Assembly: GCA_964419335.1 (NCBI GenBank)
Contig: CAYQOX010000024.1
Coordinates: 1-64,000, forward strand
DNA: 64,000 bases
From: CAYQOX01 sp964419335
GTDB lineage: Bacteria > Hinthialibacterota > Hinthialibacteria > Hinthialibacterales > Hinthialibacteraceae
Reading direction: 5' to 3'
The notes under the pieces were generated by a model, which saw only the letters and a list, made by a program, of their open reading frames with translations, did no database searches and was not told the origin of the DNA. Each line of letters begins with the position of its first letter. The stretch's first letter is position 1. Of this stretch, positions 24,817 through 31,853 are shown piece after piece. The position numbers were made by a program, and so were the translations under genes.

Positions 24817-25155
24817 ATGAAGATTGCCATACCCGTTGTTGATGAAAAATTATCGGCTCATTTTGGTCATTGTGAGTATTTCTCTTTGTACGAGGTGGAT
24901 GAAAACACAAAGTCTATCCGTAGCCAATCCCAGCACACCCCGCCCCCGCATGAACCTGGCCTATTACCCCAATGGCTGCACGACCTGGGAGCGGATGTCA
25001 TCATTTCCGGGGGCATGGGACAGCGGGCCCAACGCCTTTTTCAACAAAAAGGCATCCAAGTCATCGTCGGCGCCTCCAACGATCCCCCCGAAACCATCGT
25101 TACTCACTACATCAATAATTCTCTCGAAACCTCCTCCAACATGTGCGATCACTAA
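24817..25155 (+). CDS. NifX/NifB-like domain protein
   Basis: 112 residues, 1 bp after ATPase 2 and preceded by AAGGAGAGC. MKIAIPVVDEKLSAHFGHCEYFSLYEVD and ADVIISGGMGQRAQRLFQQKGIQVIVGA match the NifX-like family. AHFGHC is the usual His/Cys pair. Fourth member of the family in the cluster and its last gene; a stable hairpin follows at 25161. It could receive a cluster or metal from the two ATPases. Confidence 0.9.
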   Translation: MKIAIPVVDEKLSAHFGHCEYFSLYEVDENTKSIRSQSQHTPPPHEPGLLPQWLHDLGADVIISGGMGQRAQRLFQQKGIQVIVGASNDPPETIVTHYINNSLETSSNMCDH

Positions 25156-25160
25156 CCCAA

Positions 25161-25187
25161 AGGCCTGCCCCTTCCCGGGGCAGGCCT
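25161..25187 (+). terminator. Hairpin at the end of the NifX/MinD cluster
   Basis: AGGCCTGCCCC (25161-25171) and GGGGCAGGCCT (25177-25187) form a perfect 11-bp GC-rich stem with loop TTCCC. No U-tract follows, so it may be a weak terminator or a 3'-end stabiliser. Confidence 0.55.
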
Positions 25188-25368
25188 CCCTCCATGCCGT
25201 TATCCTATCCATCCTTCCATCCTGGCCATCCTGATTCAGACAAAAAAAAACAAAAATACCTCCCCCCATTTCTACTCCAACTCTTTCCCATCCCTCCTTG
25301 AAACACGAGTCGTCTCTTATAATGACATAAGATATTATCTTCGAAAAAAGAGTTCACAATCTTACACA

Positions 25369-26010
25369 ATGCATAAAAAAACATTAAGGAAAAGATGGGG
25401 TGAGTTAGTCTTTCGACTGGCGGGGAAGAATCTTTCCAATGCTTCTCTCCGTCGTTCACGGGCTTTTTATAATTTAATTGGTCGTTTTTATGATTGGCTT
25501 TATACCAAGCCTATCCACGAGTACCAAAATGCGGCGAACCATCTCGTTGAAAAGTACATCCCCACAGGGGGAACCGTATTAGACCTAGGCTGCGGCACCG
25601 GGGTTTTAGCAAAACGCATCGCTCCACAAGCGGACAACATCCTTGGCTTGGATTTATCCATTCGCATGCTCCAACAAGCGAAGAAGAAATTACGTGACCA
25701 ATCTTCCGCCTTACTCATCAACGCCGATTGCCGTTACCTTCCCTTTCGACCGGGAATTTTTGATACAATCGTGACCAGCTTCATGTTGGTCATTCTCTCT
25801 TCTGAAGAGCGCATCGATGTGATTCAACAGGTGTCTCATTTATTACGTGATGAAGGCCGCGTCGTGTTTTTAACCTCGCGCGAAGATTTATCCGAGCAAT
25901 GGTGGAGTCCGGCCATGTGGCGGCAGGCAGGCAATAAAACTGGCTTTACTCAACTTGAGATTGAGGATTGTTTTGAATATTATCGAATTGTATGTATGAA
26001 AAAAACATGA
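25369..26010 (+). CDS. Class I SAM-dependent methyltransferase
   Basis: 213 residues. VLDLGCGTGVLAKRI is the SAM-binding motif I, ILGLDLSIRMLQQA motif II, and FDTIVTSFMLVIL matches the motif IV region of UbiE/MenG-like enzymes. There is no signal peptide. The substrate cannot be told. It stands alone on the plus strand, about 200 bp after the NifX/MinD cluster, and is followed by the candidate 6S RNA. Confidence 0.85.
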   Translation: MHKKTLRKRWGELVFRLAGKNLSNASLRRSRAFYNLIGRFYDWLYTKPIHEYQNAANHLVEKYIPTGGTVLDLGCGTGVLAKRIAPQADNILGLDLSIRMLQQAKKKLRDQSSALLINADCRYLPFRPGIFDTIVTSFMLVILSSEERIDVIQQVSHLLRDEGRVVFLTSREDLSEQWWSPAMWRQAGNKTGFTQLEIEDCFEYYRIVCMKKT

Positions 26011-26063
26011 CCTTTGGATTTTTGATTTTATTTTTGAATCCAAAAATGTTCTTAAGCGGTAGA

Positions 26064-26093
26064 TTGTATTGAAACTACCTTGTAGATTATACA
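26064..26093 (+). promoter_or_regulatory. Promoter candidate for the 6S-like RNA
   Basis: TTGTAT (26064-26069) and TATACA (26088-26093) with an 18-bp spacer. The predicted start near 26101 lies just before the long closing stem of the RNA at 26114. Confidence 0.4.
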
Positions 26094-26100
26094 AGAAATT

Positions 26101-26255
26101 ATGTAATTATTTTCGGGTTGAGGATGTTGCCCTCACATCGGGAGAAACGTAAGAATGTAGAGTGCCGTAGGATGATTCCATGCGTTCCGGTATTCTCTCG
26201 GGTTAACAATCCCCTATTAGTAGACAAGGGGGTGGCATCTCCACGACTCCGGTTT
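26101..26255 (+). ncRNA. ssrS: Candidate 6S RNA
   Basis: The region folds by eye into the 6S plan. The closing stem joins CGGGTTG (26114-26120) to CGACTCCG (26244-26251, one bulge) and ATGTTGCC (26124-26131) to GGTGGCAT (26231-26238). Then comes a large internal bubble whose 3' side holds a small CCCCT...AGGGG hairpin, as in known 6S RNAs. The apical arm pairs CGGGAGAA (26139-26146) with TTCTCTCG (26193-26200) and GAATG with CGTTC further in. 6S RNA mimics an open promoter and sequesters housekeeping RNA polymerase. A different structured leader of the downstream gene is the main alternative; no clear terminator ends it. Confidence 0.5.
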
Positions 26256-26287
26256 CAATTTTCATTTCCTGAAGGTGAGGTTTATGA

Positions 26288-27538
26288 ATGATGAACTATC
26301 AATCTCTCTTTGTCTTTATTCTCTTTCCTTTATTGTTTACAGCCTGCACGACTCCGAATTTCATGGCGACTTCGTACGATGTTCCTGTCATGGATGGAGT
26401 CATGCACACCGTCCATGAAGGAGATACCATCGATGCGATCGCTGAAACCTATGATGTTACATCACAGCGCATTCGTCGCGTGAATAATCTGCAAACCGAT
26501 GTGAATCCCCAACCGGGGACTCGCTTGTTTATTCCGGGTGCCCAAGAATTACGGGTCGTCAATGTGGACAAAGTAAAGAAGGAGAGACGAGATGGGTTAT
26601 ATCACTGGGTCGCCCCCGGGGAAACTCTCATTGCCATCGCCAATGCCTACAAGGAATATGGAGTGACCGTCGACGAATTGCAACGCGTTAACAACATCCC
26701 TGATGCGAAAAAACTCCGAGCCGGCCAAGAAATTTGGATCCCTCGGGGCATGGAAGTCAAGGATGTTGATATTCCTAAATTCACGGTGAAGACGGAAAGT
26801 CCTATTCCTGCCTATCAGGATGAAAAAAAGGAGCCCCGCGTCCAGCAACAAATTGTCTCTTACGAGAAAGACAATCAAGAAGCAGATGAACAAGATCTCC
26901 CTGACGAAACTCAAACCGTTGTCCAAACCGAACAAGAGGATCAAGAAGAACAAAAGCAAGAAATCACGCAAATAGATCAAGTAGACCAAGAAGAACCTCA
27001 AGACCAAGAAGAAAAAACAACCCCGCAAGAACAAGTTTCAAAATCACAAGAATCCCAAACTCAACCTGAACCCGAAGGAGAAGAGGTGGAGTTTCCCCGC
27101 AAAATTGAACGTGTCGGGGAACTAAAATTCCAATGGCCCCTCAAAGATAATTTCCGCGTCCTCCGGTCTTTCAGCTCCTCAATGACCAACTATAACGCTG
27201 GCATCGATCTCGGCGCTGAAATCGGGACTCCCGTTTATGCCGCCGCCCATGGCGAAATCCAACTGGTGGGTTCGGTCACCGACGAACTGGGCAGCAGCTA
27301 CGGCAACCACATCATCTTGTACCATGGCACCCGCAATAACAAAGGCATGCGCACCTTTTACGCTCATCTTAACGAAACCGCTGTTGAGGTGGGACAAGAA
27401 ATCGAACGCGGTGAACTCATCGGCCGTATTGGCAATACCGGCCGTCCCTCGGTCAAAGAAAGCGGGGTTTTACATTTCGAAGTTCGTGAATTAGGCAATG
27501 CCATGGATCCCATGGATGTCTTACCCCCTCTGGATTAA
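26288..27538 (+). CDS. NlpD-like lipoprotein: two LysM domains and a degenerate LytM/M23 domain
   Basis: 416 residues, SD GGTGAGG 7 nt upstream. The lipobox LLFTAC places the mature protein in a membrane as a lipoprotein. Two LysM domains follow (~39-85, HTVHEGDTIDAIAETYDV; ~104-155, YHWVAPGETLIAIANAYK). A long Gln/Glu-rich linker (~180-265) leads to an M23 fold (~280-416). The zinc ligands are changed: the expected H-x-G-x-D reads NAGID, and the final H-x-H reads VLH. The domain is thus probably not a peptidase but an amidase activator, like NlpD/EnvC in daughter-cell separation. LysM domains bind peptidoglycan. Confidence 0.85.
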   Translation: MMNYQSLFVFILFPLLFTACTTPNFMATSYDVPVMDGVMHTVHEGDTIDAIAETYDVTSQRIRRVNNLQTDVNPQPGTRLFIPGAQELRVVNVDKVKKERRDGLYHWVAPGETLIAIANAYKEYGVTVDELQRVNNIPDAKKLRAGQEIWIPRGMEVKDVDIPKFTVKTESPIPAYQDEKKEPRVQQQIVSYEKDNQEADEQDLPDETQTVVQTEQEDQEEQKQEITQIDQVDQEEPQDQEEKTTPQEQVSKSQESQTQPEPEGEEVEFPRKIERVGELKFQWPLKDNFRVLRSFSSSMTNYNAGIDLGAEIGTPVYAAAHGEIQLVGSVTDELGSSYGNHIILYHGTRNNKGMRTFYAHLNETAVEVGQEIERGELIGRIGNTGRPSVKESGVLHFEVRELGNAMDPMDVLPPLD

Positions 27539-27606
27539 CTCGAGGCTCACTTTTTAGACTCTATTTTGATACTTTGATTAAAAAAACACTGTGAGGGTGA
27601 CGTAGA

Positions 27607-27978
27607 ATGAACAAAAATAAAGAACGCCGAGTCTTCGAACGGGAAACGGTCCGTATTCCCTTTATTTACAGCTTGGATGAAGGTGAATCTTTCGACGAAG
27701 GAGAATGGAAAGAAGCCATGACCGAGGATATCGGTCCCGTCTTGGTCGGCGGCCTCGCTTTTTACACTGATGATGAACTCCAGGTCGATGACACCATCCG
27801 CATCGCCCTCTTTATGGATCTTGAACTCAAAGAAATGTGGTGCGACGAACCCGAAGCCTTCCCCGCCATCTATCACGGCAAGGTCCTGCGGATTACGAAT
27901 GATGATCGCGGCCAACGGGTGGCGGTTGTTTTTCGAGGTTTCGAAAAACAGTATGGCGAAGCCCCAGAAGAAACTTAA
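27607..27978 (+). CDS. PilZ-like domain protein
   Basis: 123 residues. The start KNKERRVFERETVRIPFIYS resembles the R-x3-R element of PilZ domains, followed by a glycine-containing GGLAFYTDDEL in place of D/N-x-S-x2-G, and the closing AVVFRGFEKQ strand. Typical PilZ proteins bind cyclic di-GMP, but the second motif is imperfect, so binding is uncertain. It lies 70 bp downstream of the NlpD-like gene and converges with the next gene, ending 9 bp from its stop. Confidence 0.6.
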   Translation: MNKNKERRVFERETVRIPFIYSLDEGESFDEGEWKEAMTEDIGPVLVGGLAFYTDDELQVDDTIRIALFMDLELKEMWCDEPEAFPAIYHGKVLRITNDDRGQRVAVVFRGFEKQYGEAPEET

Positions 27979-27986
27979 CTCAACTT

Positions 27987-29195
27987 CTAACTCCCGGGAA
28001 AATATTTCTTAGCGCATTCTTCACATATACTGTGGGTGAAATCGGCATCCGAATGATCTCGTATATATTCTTCCAACTGATTCCAATACCCCTTGTCGTC
28101 CCGTATTTTTTTACATGAGGAACAGATGGGTATCAAACCGCTAAGCCGCTTCACTTTCTCTAGCGCTTCTTGTAATTCTTGAATTAATTCTTTTTGTTCC
28201 CCTTCAATTCGCTTCCGTTCCTCCACCTCATGCCCCAACTTCTCATTCGCTTGGACTAAATTCTCCGTACGCTTGGTAATCATCTCCTCTTGCTGATCCA
28301 TTTGATTCCGCAAATTCAGCGACATTTGATTAAAAGCATTCGAAAGTTCTACCCATTCACGCCCCTGCCTCAAATCAATCGTTTCCCCGATTTTCCTTTG
28401 ATCACTCGATATTTCCTGCGATTTTTTTCTCAACACCTTGAGGGGATAATAGATCAAATGCCGGCTAATTAAATATTGAGCACCAAACAGAATTAATAAT
28501 ATTCCCACCATATAAACGGTTAACCGCCACGTAAATGCCTCCACCTGGGCATAGGCTTGCTCCAACGGAATGCGTATCGATATGGCTGAGGCCACCTCTC
28601 CCACATCGCGATGAAAACTCCGCTCATCCCCATACCGCGCTACCAACTCCCGAGGCGCCGCCTCAGGTTCACTATGACACATCAAACAGGATTGTTCGAG
28701 AGTTTCCCCCCGCCGCATGACCACATATTGCAGCGCTCCATCGATCTTTCGCACCTCTGTCTTTTCCTCAAGATCAGGGGCGGATTGTAACTCCCTCAAA
28801 AATTGTTTTTCATAGATATCCGCTTCATTCTCCGGACTGCGGGCATTGATCGCACATTCTTTATAATAATATCCCTCTTCTGAATATTCTTTAAAATACT
28901 GATCCATCTTTCGAATCGCATAGGTGGATGACATCCATGTGGGATCAAAATATTCCTCATCCCGAAAGGATTCACTCCACTCCAGCACATTAGGCTTCAA
29001 GACTTCAGTAAAATATGTGTGAGTGGCCAAATTACGGTCTAACAAAAGCCTCGCCTTCTGCCGCGCATCTTCCAAAGCCTTGCTTTTCATTTCCTTGTCC
29101 AAAATATAAACCACCATCAAACCCAGGAATAACAAAACAAGGAATAATGCTATATTTTTTGTGAACAGAATACTAAAACTTTTCATTCGAAACAT
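27987..29195 (-). CDS. DUF3365 haem-type membrane sensor with a C-terminal four-cysteine domain
   Basis: 402 residues. TM1 at about 9-30; a periplasmic Tll0287/DUF3365-like domain (~45-205) contains the c-type haem motif SCLMCH; TM2 at ~225-250; then HAMP (~250-310), a coiled coil (~310-355) and a final domain with CSSCKKIRDDKGYW and ICEECAKKYFP. That last domain is recurrent at the ends of sensor proteins and probably binds zinc; its output is unknown. There is no kinase or cyclase domain, so signalling must go through the C-terminal domain. MITE copy 7 and an isolated terminator lie just upstream of the start. Confidence 0.85.
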   Translation of the reverse strand: MFRMKSFSILFTKNIALFLVLLFLGLMVVYILDKEMKSKALEDARQKARLLLDRNLATHTYFTEVLKPNVLEWSESFRDEEYFDPTWMSSTYAIRKMDQYFKEYSEEGYYYKECAINARSPENEADIYEKQFLRELQSAPDLEEKTEVRKIDGALQYVVMRRGETLEQSCLMCHSEPEAAPRELVARYGDERSFHRDVGEVASAISIRIPLEQAYAQVEAFTWRLTVYMVGILLILFGAQYLISRHLIYYPLKVLRKKSQEISSDQRKIGETIDLRQGREWVELSNAFNQMSLNLRNQMDQQEEMITKRTENLVQANEKLGHEVEERKRIEGEQKELIQELQEALEKVKRLSGLIPICSSCKKIRDDKGYWNQLEEYIRDHSDADFTHSICEECAKKYFPGS

Positions 29196-29241
29196 TGAAT
29201 TTTACCAACAAATTTTCATAAGGCTAAAAAGTCCTAAAGCA

Positions 29242-29273
29242 GGTGTTGTTAACGTGAATAACACCTTTTTTAT
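29242..29273 (+). terminator. Strong intrinsic terminator without a matching gene
   Basis: GGTGTTGTT (29242-29250) pairs with AATAACACC (29257-29265), 9 pairs including one G-T, loop AACGTG, followed by TTTTTTAT. No plus-strand gene ends nearby; the upstream gene is on the minus strand. MITE copy 7 is inserted directly after the T-tract. Confidence 0.75.
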
Positions 29274-29501
29274 GGTTCATCCTGGATTTGAGTACTTTTT
29301 GATCCATTGAAAAGAAAACAGAACATGATTCTAAAGTGAAAACCATGGTTATTTTCAATGTACATGAATCGAACCACAACGCCGAAGGGGCTTGTGTGGA
29401 GCGGCTTTCGGAGCAAGCGGCCCTTAAGGCCGCGCGGAGACAAGCGAAACACATCCCCAAGGCGTTTTCCCCAAAAAAAGTACTCACTTTCGTGATGAGC
29501 C
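29274..29501 (+). repeat. MITE-like element, copy 7 (well preserved)
   Basis: 228 bp, ends GGTTCATCC and GATGAGCC, nearly identical to copy 1 over its whole length. Perfect 8-bp flanking duplications TTTTTTAT at 29266-29273 and 29502-29509. The target was the T-tract of the terminator at 29242. Confidence 0.9.
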
Positions 29502-29627
29502 TTTTTTATTATAGTTTTATATTACAATAAGACCAGAACAATAAAATAAAATTTTTCAATACTCCAAGTGAACCGCATCAAAATGATACTACACAACACC
29601 AACCTTCTCTCTCTCCAAAATATACAC

Positions 29628-31250
29628 CTAATCTCGCTTCTCCAGCCAAGCGATCCAGTCCTTGACTCCCGTTCTCGCAACCTCCGGAGTAGGGTTCTCC
29701 AAGGTATAGGCTCCCTCAACCGTTATCTGCTTCCCTTCAACCCACCTCCCCCTGCGCGGATTAAACCACCTTAGTTGATAATCCCCCGCAGGCAGTTCCA
29801 CTTCCTGCTTAAATCCATCGATCCGCGGGTTATCACTGCGTACATCTTCCCCATCCGGATTCGGCAAATAAATAATATAATTTTGCTCATCATGAATACA
29901 CTTCGCCCGCTTAGGCTCGCCTCCTACCCGCTCATCCGCGGGTCTCATCCCTGCCAATGTAAGGTTGCTCTCCTCAAAGAACGTGTGTATATGCTTAAAA
30001 TCATGCGCTCCCTGAGATAACACCCCCTTGCGATTGGCGTCGTAGTACCCCTGCACGCCTCGCACCAGCCCACCGTCATAGGCTTCATAAGTCCTTAACC
30101 CACCATACGTTGCATGACCTCCCGAGAGTAAGTTCGCCCACATCAAGCGCCGGAAATAATAACGCGCATTGGCCGGATCGCGATACATTTCATATCGGTC
30201 TTCATCCAGCACCACCGGATCATTCCCCTTTTCCCGATACTCCAAAACCAACTCCCCCGCCGCCTCATCAATATCCTCTAGCGTAATCATGTCAGACCAG
30301 GACGCATCCACAAAAGAATACCCCGCAAACCGGTTTTGCTGATTGGTAATAAGCGTCCCCCAGGGCTCGCGTTTCTTCATATCCATGCCAATTTGATCAA
30401 TCACGTGCCGGCTAATTTCACGTCCGCTTAATTGACTTAAATCTTCTTCCTCCACTATTTCACGATCATTGGAAATTTCCCAGTAGATATTCGGGAAAGA
30501 CGACCAGCGGGCTTGCGCATAACCGGCAATAAACTGCGATAGCCGATCCCCTTGCCCATAACGAATCAACTCTTGCGTATCTTCCGCATAAGGAATCAAC
30601 TGCACTAGGATATGGGGATAATGCTCCAAACAATAAAGCAAACGTTTTTCGATTTCTTGCCAATAATTTAAAACCAACCTTTCCCGCTCCGGCGTATATA
30701 ACGCTTCCACCGTACTTCGGGATTGCGCAAACCAGGTACGTATTTTCGTAAATCCGGCTTCCGCGGCTTGATCGATATATTCTTGCCACTTTGGCTCCGA
30801 CTGCACCACAAACCGATATCCGGTATCCCCAATATGCAAAAACCACTCTCCGTTATCATACGCAAATTGCCGGGAATCCTCGGGATGAATGCGTAACTTC
30901 CCAGGCAGTTCCGATGGAATCACCTCAAACGTACCCCGGATACCCTCCAAAGCCTCGAGATTAGATCGAACTTCATAATTCCAAGTCCCTTGCGTATCAC
31001 AATACGCCCGCGCTTTATACGTCCGGTACCCGTCATAAAAACCCTCAGCGGTAGTTTTCGTACCATCAGGACGCGTAAATTCCACCTGAAAGTGGAGATC
31101 AAGATAAGGATCGTCGATGCCACGGTTTGTTTGGACCTTGATCTCATACACCCCGCGATGCAAGGCTTTATCGCCATGATAAATCATCTCTTCGGCTTTC
31201 ACTGAAACGCTTACAAGGAATAAAAGCATAAACATAATCGTTTGTTTCAT
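29628..31250 (-). CDS. Secreted glycoside hydrolase (DUF5060 + DUF4038-like)
   Basis: 540 residues with a signal peptide (MKQTIMFMLLFLVSVSVKA). The N-terminal beta domain (~25-110, YEIKVQTNRGIDDPYLDLHF, GFYDGYRTYKARAYCDTQG) resembles DUF5060. The central TIM barrel has FLHIGDTGYRF, IRTWFAQSR, FPNIYWEISNDREI with the acid/base Glu position, and DPVVLDEDRYEMY as a possible nucleophile region. The C-terminal DUF5605-like beta domain ends near residue 535. The layout fits clan-A glycoside hydrolases of polysaccharide degraders; the substrate is unknown. A truncated MITE (copy 8) lies 40 bp upstream of its start. Confidence 0.8.
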   Translation of the reverse strand: MKQTIMFMLLFLVSVSVKAEEMIYHGDKALHRGVYEIKVQTNRGIDDPYLDLHFQVEFTRPDGTKTTAEGFYDGYRTYKARAYCDTQGTWNYEVRSNLEALEGIRGTFEVIPSELPGKLRIHPEDSRQFAYDNGEWFLHIGDTGYRFVVQSEPKWQEYIDQAAEAGFTKIRTWFAQSRSTVEALYTPERERLVLNYWQEIEKRLLYCLEHYPHILVQLIPYAEDTQELIRYGQGDRLSQFIAGYAQARWSSFPNIYWEISNDREIVEEEDLSQLSGREISRHVIDQIGMDMKKREPWGTLITNQQNRFAGYSFVDASWSDMITLEDIDEAAGELVLEYREKGNDPVVLDEDRYEMYRDPANARYYFRRLMWANLLSGGHATYGGLRTYEAYDGGLVRGVQGYYDANRKGVLSQGAHDFKHIHTFFEESNLTLAGMRPADERVGGEPKRAKCIHDEQNYIIYLPNPDGEDVRSDNPRIDGFKQEVELPAGDYQLRWFNPRRGRWVEGKQITVEGAYTLENPTPEVARTGVKDWIAWLEKRD

Positions 31251-31289
31251 TTTTCTTGTTCCTTCGAAGTATTAGATTCTCTTTGTGGG

Positions 31290-31328
31290 GTCATCCTGTA
31301 TTTGAGTCCTTTTTGATACATTGAAAAC
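31290..31328 (+). repeat. MITE-like element, copy 8 (terminal fragment)
   Basis: Only the first ~40 bp remain: GGTCATCCTGTATTTGAGTC and TTTTTGATACATTGAAAA. The rest is gone, and about 170 bp of AT-rich sequence without features lies between it and the STAS gene. Confidence 0.75.
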
Positions 31329-31497
31329 AATACCTTCATATGACTTAGACAATATCCAAACATTAAGATATCTTATAATAATAGTGTATTTTTTCATGAA
31401 GGGGGACAGGTCACTTTTTAACCTCTTCTCCACCTAGCCAAACAAAATCAACTCGGGATATACTATCCGAGAAATTCATACGCGAAATTTTCATGGA

Positions 31498-31842
31498 GTG
31501 AAGATCTTGTCTGAACGTTTTCAATTTGATATGAATTCATCCTTATACGTTTCAGTCGCCGGTTCCTTAGATGCGACCTCCTCCGGCGATTTTGAAACGA
31601 ACCTGATGGGAAAAATCGAAGAAAAAGAAAAACCCATGATTGTCTTAGACCTACAACAATTGGAGTTTATCAATAGTCTGGGATTAGCATCGATCGTCAA
31701 AGTCTGGAAAGAAGTTAGAGCCGATAATGGCTCCTTACGCATTCTCGTAACCGAAAAAATTGCTAAAATCTTTCAAGTCGCCAATCTTGATACGATTATC
31801 GATATGTATGTTTTACGGAGTTTACCCCAAAAATCCTCTTGA
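31498..31842 (+). CDS. STAS-domain protein (anti-sigma factor antagonist-like)
   Basis: 114 residues with a GTG start at 31498; TTG 31507 is an alternative. The STAS pattern is clear: SVAGSLDATSSGDFE, IVLDLQQLEFINSLGLASIVKVW with the phosphorylatable Ser before GL, LRILVTEKIAKIFQVANLD. Such proteins switch partners under kinase and phosphatase control in general stress or cell-surface regulation. No anti-sigma kinase is next to it. It ends 11 bp before the next gene. Confidence 0.85.
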   Translation: MKILSERFQFDMNSSLYVSVAGSLDATSSGDFETNLMGKIEEKEKPMIVLDLQQLEFINSLGLASIVKVWKEVRADNGSLRILVTEKIAKIFQVANLDTIIDMYVLRSLPQKSS

Positions 31843-31853
31843 CAATATATACA

